Numbered from the stretch's first letter, positions 32,118-40,694 are shown. The stretch is DNA of 64,000 nucleotides from Actinacidiphila sp965342175 (GCF_965342175.1 NZ_CBDRBL010000021.1:1-64000), one strand, 5' to 3'. A program made the numbers and translations. The notes: a model not told the origin generated them from the letters alone.

Positions 32118-33221
32118 TCACCGGCTGGTTCCCTGCAGGGTCGGCGCGGCGAACTTCTTGCGCCAGGCCAGGGAGACGTAGACCAGGGCCACCAGGACGG
32201 GCACCTCGATCAGCGGGCCGACGACGCCCGACAGGGCCTGGCCGCTGGTGACCCCGAAGGTGGCGATGGCGACCGCGATGGCGAGTTCGAAGTTGTTGCC
32301 GGCTGCGGTGAAGGCCAGCGTGGCGGTGCGGTCGTAGGCGAGGCCGATGCCCTTGCCCAGGGCGAAGGTCCCGAACCACATGACGGCGAAGTACACCAGC
32401 AGCGGCAGGGCGATGCGGACGACGTCCAGCGGCTGGGACGTGATGGTCTTGCCCTGGAGGGCGAAGAGGATCACGATCGTGAACAGCAGGCCGTACAGGG
32501 CCCACGGGCCGATCTTCGGCAGGAAGTTGGTCTCGTAGTTCTGGCGGCCGAGCTTCTTCTCGCCGATCCGGCGCGTGAGGAAGCCTGCGATCAGGGGAAC
32601 GCCCAGGAAGATCACGACGTTGAGTGCGATCTTCCACATGGAGATGTCCAGGTGCTGTCCGTCGCCCAGGCCGAGCCAGCCCGGCAGCAGGTCGAGGTAG
32701 AACCAGCCCAGCAGGCCGAAGGCGATGACCTGGAACACCGAGTTCAGGGCGACCAGGACGGCGGCGGCTTCCCGGTCACCGCACGCGAGGTCGTTCCAGA
32801 TGATGACCATGGCGATGCAGCGGGCGAGACCGACGATGATCAGGCCGGTGCGGTATTCCGGCAGGTCGGGCAGGAACGTCCACGCCAGGGTGAACATCAC
32901 GGCGGGCCCGATCAGCCAGTTGATGGCCAGCGAGGACACCATCAGCTTTTTGTCGCCGGTGACGGTGTCGAGCTTGTCGTAGCGGACCTTGGCGAGCACC
33001 GGGTACATCATGATCAGCAGGCCGAGGGCAATGGGCAGTGAGATGCCGCCGATCTCGACCTTGCTGAGGGCGTCGTTCAGGCCGGGGATGAGCCGGCCCA
33101 GTCCCAGGCCCAGTGCCATCGCGGCGAGGATCCACACGGCAAGAAAACGGTCCAAGGTCGACAGTTTGCCGACGATCCCCGCAGGGGCCGTTGTCGTGTC
33201 GGGAGGAGCGGTGGTGGTCAC
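32118..33221 (-). CDS. acr3: Arsenite efflux pump, ACR3 family
   Basis: A 367-aa membrane protein with ten hydrophobic segments. The essential TM4 Cys is Cys135 in GLARCIAMVIIWNDLACG, and the TM9 Glu is Glu312 in AAGNNFELAIAVAIA; both are diagnostic for ACR3 arsenite permeases. The start ATG overlaps the arsR stop by four bases. It extrudes As(III) using the membrane potential or proton gradient. It is co-transcribed with the ArsR at 33218-33532 and once with arsO. Confidence 0.96.
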   Translation of the reverse strand: MTTTAPPDTTTAPAGIVGKLSTLDRFLAVWILAAMALGLGLGRLIPGLNDALSKVEIGGISLPIALGLLIMMYPVLAKVRYDKLDTVTGDKKLMVSSLAINWLIGPAVMFTLAWTFLPDLPEYRTGLIIVGLARCIAMVIIWNDLACGDREAAAVLVALNSVFQVIAFGLLGWFYLDLLPGWLGLGDGQHLDISMWKIALNVVIFLGVPLIAGFLTRRIGEKKLGRQNYETNFLPKIGPWALYGLLFTIVILFALQGKTITSQPLDVVRIALPLLVYFAVMWFGTFALGKGIGLAYDRTATLAFTAAGNNFELAIAVAIATFGVTSGQALSGVVGPLIEVPVLVALVYVSLAWRKKFAAPTLQGTSR

Positions 33222-33532
33222 GGGCAGGCCCTCTTGGTGTCGGTTTCGAAGGTGGCGCGAGCAGTGGCGGCCAGTTCCGTGAAGGAGCCGGCCAGGGCTT
33301 CGATGACCTCAGGCCGCAGCTTGTAGTACGTGAACCGGCCGCAGGGCTCGGTCTCCACGACGCCGGCGTCTCTGAGCACCTTCAGGTGGTTGGAGAGGTT
33401 GGTCTGCCGGGCGCCGGTCTCCTCCACCAGGTGGGTGGTGCACAGCGTCTCGCGGGCGAGCAGGGTCACGATCTGAAGCCTGAGCGGGTCCGCCAGCACC
33501 CGGATCAGATCAGTGTCGACTGACGTCATCAT
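33218..33532 (-). CDS. arsR: ArsR-family repressor of the acr3/arsC locus
   Basis: A 104-aa minimal ArsR: VLADPLRLQIVTLL, then ETLCTTHLV with one Cys at the place of the CVC motif, recognition helix RQTNLSNHLKVLRDAG, and wing EPCGRFTYYKLRPEV with a second Cys. A third Cys is near the C-terminus (KRACP). The Cys layout is the actinobacterial single-Cys-per-site type, unlike the other arsR genes here. It starts with tandem ATG codons at 33532 and overlaps acr3 by ATGA. The divergent spacer to arsC holds a 14-bp palindrome, its likely operator. Confidence 0.93.
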   Translation of the reverse strand: MMTSVDTDLIRVLADPLRLQIVTLLARETLCTTHLVEETGARQTNLSNHLKVLRDAGVVETEPCGRFTYYKLRPEVIEALAGSFTELAATARATFETDTKRACP

Positions 33533-33549
33533 GGACTGATACTGTCACA

Positions 33550-33563
33550 TCAGCCGGGGCTGA
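33550..33563. promoter_or_regulatory. Palindromic operator between arsR and arsC
   Basis: Perfect palindrome TCAGCCGGGGCTGA. A related half (GGGCTGA, 33573-33579) follows. It sits in the 79-base divergent spacer and probably serves both promoters. Confidence 0.65.
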
Positions 33564-33611
33564 CACCAGTCCGGGCTGACTTTTCCCCGTCGTGAGACAA
33601 GAGAGACCGCC

Positions 33612-34025
33612 ATGTCCGACAAGCCCTCCGTGCTCTTCGTCTGTGTCCACAACGCCGGCCGCTCCCAGATGGCCGCCGCGTGGCTGACCCACCTCGCCGG
33701 GGACCGCGTGGAGGTCCGCTCGGCCGGTTCCACCCCCGCCGACCAGGTCAACCCGGCCGTTGTCGAGGCGATGAAGGAGGTCGGCATCGACGTGTCGGCC
33801 GAGATCCCGAAGGTGCTGACCGTCGAGGCGGTCCAGGCTTCGGACGTGTGCATCACCATGGGCTGCGGCGACGCCTGCCCAGTCTTCCCCGGCAAGCGCT
33901 ACCTGGACTGGACGCTGGAGGACCCTGCCGGTCAGGGCGTCGAGGCCGTCCGCCCCATCCGGGACGAGATCAAGGCCCGGATCGAGGGCCTGATCGCCGA
34001 GATCGCCCCGGAGCCCAAGGCATGA
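33612..34025 (+). CDS. arsC: Arsenate reductase, low-molecular-weight phosphatase type
   Basis: A 137-aa protein of the LMW-PTPase fold. The P-loop CVHNAGR (Cys11 to Arg17, CX5R) binds arsenate and further Cys residues in MGCGDACPV supply the resolving disulfide cascade. This marks the thioredoxin-coupled type. ATG follows a GAGAGA region in the divergent promoter. Its stop overlaps the arsT start (ATGA), so reductase and thioredoxin reductase are translationally coupled. Reduces arsenate to arsenite for export by ACR3. Confidence 0.96.
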   Translation: MSDKPSVLFVCVHNAGRSQMAAAWLTHLAGDRVEVRSAGSTPADQVNPAVVEAMKEVGIDVSAEIPKVLTVEAVQASDVCITMGCGDACPVFPGKRYLDWTLEDPAGQGVEAVRPIRDEIKARIEGLIAEIAPEPKA

Positions 34026-34971
34026 GCGAGCAGGTCCGCGACGTCATCGTCATCGGCTCCGGACCCGCCGGGTACACCGCCGCCCTCTACACCGCCCGCG
34101 CGTCGCTGAAGCCGCTGGTCTTCGAGCGCTCGGTCACCGCCGGCGGCGCGCTGATGCAGACCACCGAGGTCGAGAACTTCCCCGGTTTCCGCGACGGCAT
34201 CATGGGCCCGGACCTCATGGACAACATGCGGGCCCAGGCCGAGCGGTTCGGCTCCGAACTCGTCCCAGACGACGTGAGTGCGGTCGACTTCAGCGAGGAC
34301 GTCAAGACCGTCACCGACTCCGAGGGCACCGTCCACCGGGCCAGGGCCGTGATCGTCGCCACCGGCTCGCAGCACCGCAAACTCGGCCTGCCGGGCGAGG
34401 ACGAACTGTCGGGGCGGGGCGTTTCGTACTGCGCCACCTGCGACGGGTTCTTCTTCCGCGAGCACGACATCGCCGTCATCGGCGGCGGCGACACCGCCAT
34501 CGAAGAGGGGTGTTCCTGTCCCGCTTCGCCAAGACCGTCACCATCGTGCACCGCCGCGACACCCTGCGTGCCTCCAAGGCCATGCAGATGCGGGCCTTCG
34601 CCGACCCGAAGATCTCCTTCGCCTGGGACAGCGAGGTCGCCGCCATCCACGGCACCGACGGCAAGCTGTCGGGCCTGACGCTGAAGGACACCCGGACCGC
34701 CGACAGTCGCGAACTGCCCGTGACCGGCCTGTTCGTGGCCATCGGCCACGACCCGCGCACCGAACTGTTCAAGGGCATCCTCGATCTCGACGGCGAGGGC
34801 TACCTCAAGGTCGACGCGCCCAGCACCCGCACCAATGTCGCCGGCGTCTTCGCCGCCGGCGACGTGGTCGACCACACTTACCGCCAGGCCATCACCGCCG
34901 CCGGCACCGGCTGCTCCGCTGCCCTGGATGCCGAGCGCTACCTCGCCGCCCTGAACGACACCACCGCCTAG
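34022..34971 (+). pseudogene. arsT: Thioredoxin reductase arsT with one-base frameshift
   Basis: It reads as a full thioredoxin reductase (about 316 aa) if one base is added. The first frame has VIGSGPAGYTAALYTARA, the redox motif CATCDG (CxxC) and VIGGGDTAIEEG. After the G run at 34507-34510 the frame changes and FLSRFAKTVTIVHRRD, GLFVAIGH and GVFAAGDVVD follow to TAG 34971. Four Gs are present where five would keep the frame. All active-site motifs survive, so a homopolymer read error is as likely as a true mutation. It should recycle thioredoxin for the coupled ArsC. Confidence 0.88.
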
Positions 34972-34977
34972 CAAACC

Positions 34978-34993
34978 GCGGCCGCCCGGCCGC
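34978..34993. terminator. Short GC hairpin between convergent arsT and pirin
   Basis: GCGGCCG and CGGCCGC arms separated by two bases, followed by a mixed AT-richer stretch with CTTTCT. Confidence 0.45.
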
Positions 34994-35006
34994 AACCATC
35001 CTTTCT

Positions 35007-35070
35007 GCAGGTCAGCGGGCACTCCCCCGAGGCTTGAGAGGGACATTGGGGAGCTGCGGGGCCGGCAGGC
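35007..35070. repeat. Right copy of direct repeat (pirin 3' end)
   Basis: Same orientation as 409-462; 35046-35070 is identical to 438-462. It lies in the intact pirin coding end. All arsenic genes of the window lie between the two copies. Confidence 0.75.
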
Positions 35071-35938
35071 GGTCTCCGTGGTAGCCCGTGACCTCACCGA
35101 ACCGGGACCCGTTCTCCCAGTCGGCTCGCGCCTGCACGATCTCCTCGCTGGTCCGGCCGATGAAGTTCCACCACATGATGATCCGCTCACCGAGGGGCGG
35201 TCCCCCGAGCAGCACCGCGCGGGCGGGGGCGTCGGAGTGGTTGGTCAGGGTCAGCTCGTCGCCGCCGGGGGCCAGGTAGCCGAGCTCGGACGGGCTCAGG
35301 CGCGTGCCGGCCGTCTCGATGTCGCCGCTGTCGACGAGCAGGCCGTGCTCGTAGGCCGGGTCGACCGCCAGCGTGACGGTCGCACCGGGGTCGAGGGTGA
35401 GTTCGGCGCCGAGCAGCGGGGTGAACGTCGCCACCGGCGAGGCGTCTCCGGCCAGAGCCCCGAGGAACACCCGTGCTGTGCCCCCGCCGAGCGGCACGGG
35501 CCGCGGGGCGTAGTGCTCGAAGGCGGGCGCGGCGCCGCGGTCCCGCTCGGGGAGCACGACCCACAGCTGGACGCCGTGCAGGACAGTGGTGCGCTCGGTG
35601 GAGACCTCCGAGTGACTGATGCCGTGCCCACTGGTCATGAGGTTGAGTTCGCCGGGCCGCACATAGGCGTGCGTCCCGAGGCTGTCGCGGTGCTCGATCT
35701 CGCCGCTGAAGAGCCAGCTCACGGTCTGGAGCCCGATGTGCGGATGCGGTGCGACGTCCATGCCCCCAGTCTCGGAGACGTCGTCCGGACCGTAGTGGTC
35801 GGCGAAGCACCAGGCGCCGATCAGCGAGCGCTCCCGCTGCGGCAGGGTGCGCCGCACCGTCATCGCGCGGGGTCCGCCGAGCGGGACGTCGCGGGGGGAC
35901 AGGATCTCCACGGCGGTCTCTGCCTGGGCCCCGTTCAT
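35012..35938 (-). CDS. Pirin-family protein
   Basis: A 308-aa bicupin. The N-terminal metal site is formed by DVAPHPHIGLQTVSWLFSGE and HGISHSEV (His, His, His, Glu). The C-terminal cupin ends with LGGPPLGERIIMWWNFIGRTSEEI, a pirin hallmark. ATG 35938 is preferred to TTG 35959. Bacterial pirins can act as quercetinases or redox-sensing cofactors. The 3' end is duplicated at the left border of the arsenic island, so this gene marks the site where the island joined the chromosome. Confidence 0.93.
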   Translation of the reverse strand: MNGAQAETAVEILSPRDVPLGGPRAMTVRRTLPQRERSLIGAWCFADHYGPDDVSETGGMDVAPHPHIGLQTVSWLFSGEIEHRDSLGTHAYVRPGELNLMTSGHGISHSEVSTERTTVLHGVQLWVVLPERDRGAAPAFEHYAPRPVPLGGGTARVFLGALAGDASPVATFTPLLGAELTLDPGATVTLAVDPAYEHGLLVDSGDIETAGTRLSPSELGYLAPGGDELTLTNHSDAPARAVLLGGPPLGERIIMWWNFIGRTSEEIVQARADWENGSRFGEVTGYHGDRLPAPQLPNVPLKPRGSAR

Positions 35939-36064
35939 GTCGCGCTTCTCACACGACAACTGCTTCGAAATTCAACAATCATGGTGTCGATGATACGGCG
36001 ATGCCCGGGACGGACGACAGGGCATCCCGACGACGGCCGGAGACGGCCAGGCGAAGGAGTACCG

Positions 36065-36553
36065 GTGAGCGACACCACGGCGGTCCGGCGGCGCAGGCGG
36101 ATCTTCATCGACAAGCAGAGTCCCCGGGCCTACAAGGCGATGCTGGCGGCCGCCGAGACCGTGCGCGACGTGGCCGCCGAGGCCGGTCTCGAACGCGAGC
36201 TGGTGGAGCTGGTGAACATCCGCGTGTCGCAGCTGAACGGTTGCGCCTTCTGCCTCGACCGCCACACCAGGGCCGCCCTCGAAGCGGGGGAGACGTCGCG
36301 GCGGCTGAGCCTGCTGCCGGCCTGGCGCGACACCGAGCTGTTCAGCCCGCGCGAGCGGGCCGCGCTCGCGGTGGCCGAGGTGACCACCGACCCGACCGAC
36401 GCCACCGCCCAGGAACAGGCCTACCAGGCCGCGCTCGAGGTGTTCGGCGACGACGAGCTCTCCGCTCTCATCTGGGTGGCGATCACCATCAACTCCTTCA
36501 ACCGGGTCTCCATACTCAGCAAGCACCCGGTCCGTGCCGTCCAGAAGCGATGA
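36065..36553 (+). CDS. Carboxymuconolactone decarboxylase/AhpD-like protein
   Basis: A 162-aa protein of the CMD family. It has an AhpD-type redox motif CAFCLDRH (CxxC plus His) in the characteristic helix QLNGCAFCLDRHTRAAL, followed by ERAALAVAE. GTG 36065 has AAGGAG six bases upstream. It is divergent from pirin; a pirin-CMD pair suggests an oxidative-stress role. Followed by a strong terminator. Confidence 0.9.
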   Translation: MSDTTAVRRRRRIFIDKQSPRAYKAMLAAAETVRDVAAEAGLERELVELVNIRVSQLNGCAFCLDRHTRAALEAGETSRRLSLLPAWRDTELFSPRERAALAVAEVTTDPTDATAQEQAYQAALEVFGDDELSALIWVAITINSFNRVSILSKHPVRAVQKR

Positions 36554-36614
36554 GGCGCCCACGCCGGGCCGCGCGGCACGGAACGCACAGGTGAAGGGCG
36601 CGGAACGCACGTAG

Positions 36615-36661
36615 GGAAGGGCGCGGTCACGCCGTTCCTGACGGCGGGACCGCGCCCTTCC
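36615..36661 (+). terminator. Strong terminator
   Basis: Perfect 14-bp arms GGAAGGGCGCGGTC (36615-36628) and GACCGCGCCCTTCC (36648-36661), with a second small stem (CGCCGT/ACGGCG) in the loop. Confidence 0.9.
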
Positions 36662-36674
36662 TGGACCGGCGTCG

Positions 36675-37200
36675 TCAGCCGAGCGGCTCCCGTCGCGCAC
36701 CCGGGCCGCTCTGCACCCGCTCGATGTACTCGGGCGCCAGCCGGCTGACCTCGTCGAGCGCGGCGAGGTCCTCCTCTGTGAGCGTGAGCCCGGCCGCGGC
36801 GAGGGAGCTGCTCCACGCGAGTCGCGCCGACCAAGACGCTGCTGACCCCGGGCTGCTGCATCACCCGGGCGAGGGCGACCTGCGCGACCGTCGCACCGTG
36901 CCGTGCGGCGATCTCGTCGAGGCCGTCGACCACGACGTAGCCGCGCGCCTCCTCGACCGGCGGGTTCGATGCCTTGCCCCAGCGTGTCGACTGGTCGCGC
37001 TCGCGACGCGGCGGAACTTGCCCCTCAGGAAGCCGCCGGCCAGGGGGCTGCAGACCATCAGGCCCAGGCACTGGTCGCGCACGGCGGGCAGGATCTCGCG
37101 ACCGATGTCCCGGCCGACGCGGGAGTAGTAGGTCTGCAGGGAGACGAAGCGCTCCAGGCCATGCAGGGCCGAGACGCCCAGCGCGGTACGACTCGCCGGA
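36675..37200 (-). pseudogene. Decayed aldo/keto reductase
   Basis: C-terminal half of an aldo/keto reductase in three frames. From the 3' end of the plus strand inward: LHGLERFVSLQTYYSRVGRD and GLMVCSPLAGGFLRGKF; then, after a shift near 37000, TRWGKASNPPVEEARGYVVVDGLDEIA and VSSVLVGATRVEQL; then, after a shift near 36812, SLAAAGLTLTEEDLAALDEVSRLAPEY to a stop at 36675. The N-terminal half with Asp/Tyr/Lys is absent. A true pseudogene. Confidence 0.8.
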
Positions 37201-37313
37201 TGGCGAGGCCGACGCACCCCGTGGCGCCCGGGAGACCCGGAGACGCACCGCCCGTCCGCACCGCCTCGTGCCCGACGTCGTCGCGCAGCCGGGCGGCGCG
37301 AGGTCTCGGGCCG

Positions 37314-38294
37314 TCAGCTCCCTTCGTACGGCCGCAGCCCGGCCACCGAGCGGCGGACGGCGTCGGCGTGCCCGAAGAGCCGGGGCAGGCCGCCGGTGTG
37401 CAGGAAGACCGTGCGCTGTCCGCGGTGGATGACGCCCTCGCGGACGGCGGCGAGAAGGCCGGCCATGGCCCGCCCCGTGTAGGTGGGGTCCAGGACGATG
37501 CCTTCGGTGGCCGCCGCCGTCCGCATCGCGTCCAGGACGGGCTCATGGAGCGCCGCGTAGCCGGCGCCGACCTGGTCGGAACGAATGCGCAGCGCGTCCG
37601 GGGCGACTCGGCGGTGGGCGACCGCCCCGGCCAGGTCCGCCACGATCGGGGCGGGCCTTGTCACGGCGCCGCAGTGGACGCCGAGCACCCGCTCCTCACC
37701 CAGCGCGGCGACAAGACCGGCCATGGTGCCGCCGGAACCGAGTGCCACCACCACGTGGGCGAGGTTGGGCAGTTGGGCACGCAGTTCCTCGCCGCCCTCG
37801 CCATAACCGCGGGCGCCGGCCGGGCTGGAACCGCCGAAGGGAATGAGGTGGGGCAGCGCACCCGCGCGGCGCAGCCGGTCGCAGACCTCCATGGCCGCGT
37901 CCGCCAGGCCGGCCGGTTCGGCGTCGCCGGCCCAGACCACCCGGGCGCCGAAGAGGCCGTCGAGGACGAGGTTGCCGGTACCGGACCCTGCGGCGGGTTC
38001 CTTGCCGGGGAGGACGAGGACGACGTCGAGGCCGAGCCGTGCGCCGGCCGCGGCGGTGAGACGGGCGTGGTTGCTCTGCGCCGCACCGACCGTCACCAGT
38101 GTGTCCGCGCCCGCGTCGATTGCCTCGCCGACCGTCCACTCGAGCTTGCGGACCTTGTTGCCGCCGCCGCCGAGCCCTGTGAGGTCGTCGCGCTTGATCC
38201 ACAGGTCGTCCGGGTCGAGGCCGACAGCTGCGGCCAGCCGGGGCAGGGGCTCGACAGGGGTGGGCCAGGCGGACAGCGTGATCTTGCCGGGCAT
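37314..38294 (-). CDS. D-cysteine desulfhydrase / ACC-deaminase-family PLP enzyme
   Basis: A 326-aa fold-type II PLP enzyme. The cofactor Lys is in GLGGGGNKVRKLEW, AAQSNHARLTAAAGARLG follows, the phosphate-binding loop is in ALGSGGTMAGLVAAL, and the C-terminal LDPTYTGRAMAGL and VFLHTGGLPRLFG are typical. ATG 38294 is the natural start (MPGKITLSAWPTPVEPLPRL). Such enzymes deaminate D-cysteine or 1-aminocyclopropane-1-carboxylate; the sequence alone does not decide. Stands alone on this strand. Confidence 0.92.
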   Translation of the reverse strand: MPGKITLSAWPTPVEPLPRLAAAVGLDPDDLWIKRDDLTGLGGGGNKVRKLEWTVGEAIDAGADTLVTVGAAQSNHARLTAAAGARLGLDVVLVLPGKEPAAGSGTGNLVLDGLFGARVVWAGDAEPAGLADAAMEVCDRLRRAGALPHLIPFGGSSPAGARGYGEGGEELRAQLPNLAHVVVALGSGGTMAGLVAALGEERVLGVHCGAVTRPAPIVADLAGAVAHRRVAPDALRIRSDQVGAGYAALHEPVLDAMRTAAATEGIVLDPTYTGRAMAGLLAAVREGVIHRGQRTVFLHTGGLPRLFGHADAVRRSVAGLRPYEGS

Positions 38295-38548
38295 CGGCGG
38301 CGCTCCAGGGTCTGACGGCGGCGGTGACCGGCGTCCGAGACGTCGGCGACTCCATTGTGGGCGCTGCGTGTGGGTACTGCGTCTGAGCCCTGCGTATGGT
38401 CCGCCGAGCGTCGCTCCGGCGGGCGGGCGGGACGCGCCCGGTCCGGCGTCGTCGGCCGAGTCCGCTGTGATCGACACGCTCGACACGCCTCCTTCGCCGC
38501 CTGACCGCCTGGGGCCGTGGCAGGCGGTCGCCGCGGCACGCCGTTCGC

Positions 38549-38695
38549 CTACGGGGCGTGCGTGCCGGGCGCGTTGGGGCTCGGCCTCCGTCGGCGGGTG
38601 GGGAGCGGGCCCATGACGCGTTCCTCCACCGCGGACAGCACAAGGAGCATCCCGAGCAGGAGCACCGGCAGTCCGAGCAGCAGCGCGTGGGTCAT
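38549..38695 (-). CDS. Small single-pass membrane protein (48 aa)
   Basis: It begins MTHALLLGLPVLLLGMLLVL, a clear hydrophobic helix, then VEERVMGP and an Arg-rich tail. GGGGGA lies six bases upstream of ATG 38695. It overlaps the stop of the 34-aa frame by ATGA, indicating coupling. Unknown function; the size and layout recall small membrane subunits or toxins, without a match I can name. Confidence 0.5.
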   Translation of the reverse strand: MTHALLLGLPVLLLGMLLVLSAVEERVMGPLPTRRRRPSPNAPGTHAP

Positions 38696-38796
38696 CGCCG
38701 ATCCCCCGTGTGCGGCAGTCGGGTTCGTGGGTGGCGGGCAAGGGCGCGTCCGGATCGAGGGCGGCGGCCTCGGGTGCGGTGGAACACGGCGGACAT
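38692..38796 (-). CDS. Small basic peptide (34 aa) coupled to membrane protein
   Basis: ATG 38796 has GGAGGTG four bases upstream, a near-ideal ribosome site. The product is very basic (twelve Arg, no acidic residue except one Asp) and ends at TGA 38692-38694, which overlaps the next start. It could be a leader that sets translation of the 48-aa membrane protein. No family recognised. Confidence 0.45.
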   Translation of the reverse strand: MSAVFHRTRGRRPRSGRALARHPRTRLPHTGDRR

Positions 38797-38917
38797 GAGC
38801 ACCTCCACTTCGGCGTCGCGTCCCCGCCTTCCCCGCTGTAGGCGTTGTATGGGTGCGTCGCCCGCACTCCGTCGCCTCCTCGCGTTCCGGCGCCGGGCGC
38901 CACCGCGCCCCGTCGGG

Positions 38918-39187
38918 TCAGTAGCGGAAGGCGTCGGAACCGTCCAGCCGCCCGAAGCGCCGCGGACGCGGGATCTGCTCCGGCCGCTGGGCCCACCGCG
39001 CGCGGTGGTTCGGGGCGCTTGCGCGCTCGCCCCGGGAGAGGACCGCTACGGCACCGGCAGCAGCGCACAGCAACGCCCCGACGACCACGCTGGAGAGCGT
39101 GCCCGCCGAGATCGCGCCGACCACCGCGCCCAGCACGACTACCGGCATCACGGCACCGGAGATGAGCCTGCGAATCTTCAAATCCAT
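38918..39187 (-). CDS. Small two-TM membrane protein (89 aa)
   Basis: MDLKIRRLISGAVMPVVVLG opens a protein with two hydrophobic helices (residues about 9-30 and 33-51), then a basic C-terminal tail. AAGGAAGTG precedes ATG 39187. First of three small genes on this strand. Unknown function; probably a Streptomyces-specific envelope protein. Confidence 0.6.
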   Translation of the reverse strand: MDLKIRRLISGAVMPVVVLGAVVGAISAGTLSSVVVGALLCAAAGAVAVLSRGERASAPNHRARWAQRPEQIPRPRRFGRLDGSDAFRY

Positions 39188-39337
39188 GAAGAATCACTTC
39201 CTTTCACAGGAACGCATTCCCCGGTGAACGTACGCCTATCCATGGATCGCCTTAACGAGTGACCGCCTGGATCGGCATGGTGATGCCTCCTCAGGCCGCT
39301 TCAACGGCAATTCCCGGCCACGTCAGGAAGGATGGCG

Positions 39338-39952
39338 TCAGCTGAGGGCGGACACCGCGGTTCCGTACAGGACTTCCTCGGCCCGGTCCCATGACCAGCC
39401 GTTCTCCACCACGAGTGTGCGCCAGCCGGTGGGGCCGAACCAGAACCAGAGCAGGTCCGCGGTCTCCTCGGGCGAGTACCGCCGGGCAGGAGCGCCGACT
39501 TCCAGGAAATGCCGCGCGACCGCGCGCAGCGCCTTCCGGTAGTCGGCCGTCGCCCTTTCCCACAGCGCTTCGCCGTTCTCGTGCACGGGCAGCGCCTTGC
39601 GAATCGCCTCGTGCGCCTTGAACTGGCTCTCGTTGCCGGCCCGGGTGCCGTGAGCGAGCGCCCGCAGCACGCCCTCGGGCGTCCGCACGGACAGGATGCG
39701 CGCGACGGCCTCCTCGTATCCCGACTGGGCGACCGCCTTGTCGACGATCCGGTCCAGGATGTCCGACTTGCTGCCGACGCTGGCGAAGACGGTCTTCGAG
39801 GCGACCCCGGACGCCGCCGCGATGTCCGCGACGGTCACCCGGCCGTAGCCGCGTTCGGCGAAGAGCAGCTCAGCGTGTTCGAGGATCAGCGCGCGCGTCC
39901 GCGCCGCGGCCTGTTCCCGGAGCGGTGATACATAAGCGCGCTTGGTGGCCAT
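39338..39952 (-). CDS. TetR-family transcriptional regulator
   Basis: A 204-aa TetR repressor. The N-terminal HTH is ILEHAELLFAERGYGRVTVADIAAASGVASKTVFASVGSK (shown in parts: FAERGYGRVTVADIAAASGV, SKTVFASVGSKSDIL). The C-terminal ligand domain is helical with several Trp. It is divergent from the SnoaL-like gene at 40085, whose promoter carries a dyad that this protein may bind. Confidence 0.93.
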   Translation of the reverse strand: MATKRAYVSPLREQAAARTRALILEHAELLFAERGYGRVTVADIAAASGVASKTVFASVGSKSDILDRIVDKAVAQSGYEEAVARILSVRTPEGVLRALAHGTRAGNESQFKAHEAIRKALPVHENGEALWERATADYRKALRAVARHFLEVGAPARRYSPEETADLLWFWFGPTGWRTLVVENGWSWDRAEEVLYGTAVSALS

Positions 39953-39982
39953 GACGGCATCCTAAGGGATGTCCATGCCGCT

Positions 39983-40010
39983 TTGACCTATCCAATCGGT
40001 CATCTATAAC
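39983..40010 (+). promoter_or_regulatory. Promoter with embedded TetR-type dyad
   Basis: TTGACC (39983-39988) and TATAAC (40005-40010), 16 bases apart, form a good -35/-10 pair directed to 40085. The dyad TGACC/GGTCA (39984-39988, 39998-40002) lies within it. Confidence 0.6.
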
Positions 40011-40084
40011 CTCAATAGTCGATGCGCGTCCTGCGTATCCGATGAGACCGGCCACGCGGGGCCGGCGGGCGAAAGGTGGGACCG

Positions 40085-40642
40085 ATGGCGATGGACGCCA
40101 AGGACGTGGCCGAAGGCCTTTTCCGGATCCTGGAGACGGGCGACGCGGCCCTGGCCGCCGAGGTTGTGGCTCCCGACAACGACAACCGTGAGGCGGCCGT
40201 CGCGCCCGCCGCCTGTTCGATACCCGGTCCGGCGGGCGCCCTCGCCTCGGGCGCGTGGCTGCGCTCGGCCTTCAGCGATCTGCGCTTCCCCGTGCTGGAC
40301 ATCGCCCGCAATGACGACCAGGTGTGGATACGGCTCCGTATGCAGGGCCGGCACACCGGCCCTTTCGTGCGCTTCCGGAACGGCGTCCTCGACCAGGCGG
40401 TCCCTCCCACGGGGCGCGAGGTCGACTTCGAGCAGGTGCACCTGCTCGACCTGCGCGACGGCAAGGTCGTCCGGCACGAGGCACTGCGCGACGACATGAC
40501 GATGCTGAGCCAGCTCGGCGTCTTCCCCCCGTCGCCTGCCATCGCCCTGCGCATGGCGGGCTGGAAGCTCTCCGGACGCGCCAAGCGGGCCGCCGAGGAG
40601 GTCACGAAGCTCGCCGCAGAGGCTGCCGGACAGGCACACTGA
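40085..40642 (+). CDS. SnoaL-like / NTF2-fold protein
   Basis: A 185-aa protein of the cone-like NTF2 fold. It has an N-terminal helix (KDVAEGLFRILETGDAALAAEVVAPD), a GPAGALASGAWLRSAFSDLRFPV segment like the polyketide-cyclase SnoaL-type, and HLLDLRDGKVVRHEALRDD. ATG 40085 follows AAGGTGGG. The C-terminal helix is longer than usual. No substrate evident. Likely controlled by the divergent TetR. Confidence 0.85.
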   Translation: MAMDAKDVAEGLFRILETGDAALAAEVVAPDNDNREAAVAPAACSIPGPAGALASGAWLRSAFSDLRFPVLDIARNDDQVWIRLRMQGRHTGPFVRFRNGVLDQAVPPTGREVDFEQVHLLDLRDGKVVRHEALRDDMTMLSQLGVFPPSPAIALRMAGWKLSGRAKRAAEEVTKLAAEAAGQAH

Positions 40643-40675
40643 TGAGGGCCGCCGACCCGAGTCGGCTCGCACGAA

Positions 40676-40689
40676 CCCGCAGATGCGGG
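40676..40689. terminator. Small hairpin between convergent genes
   Basis: CCCGCA and TGCGGG arms with a two-base loop, between the SnoaL-like stop and the membrane-protein stop. Confidence 0.4.
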
Positions 40690-40694
40690 CGGGG

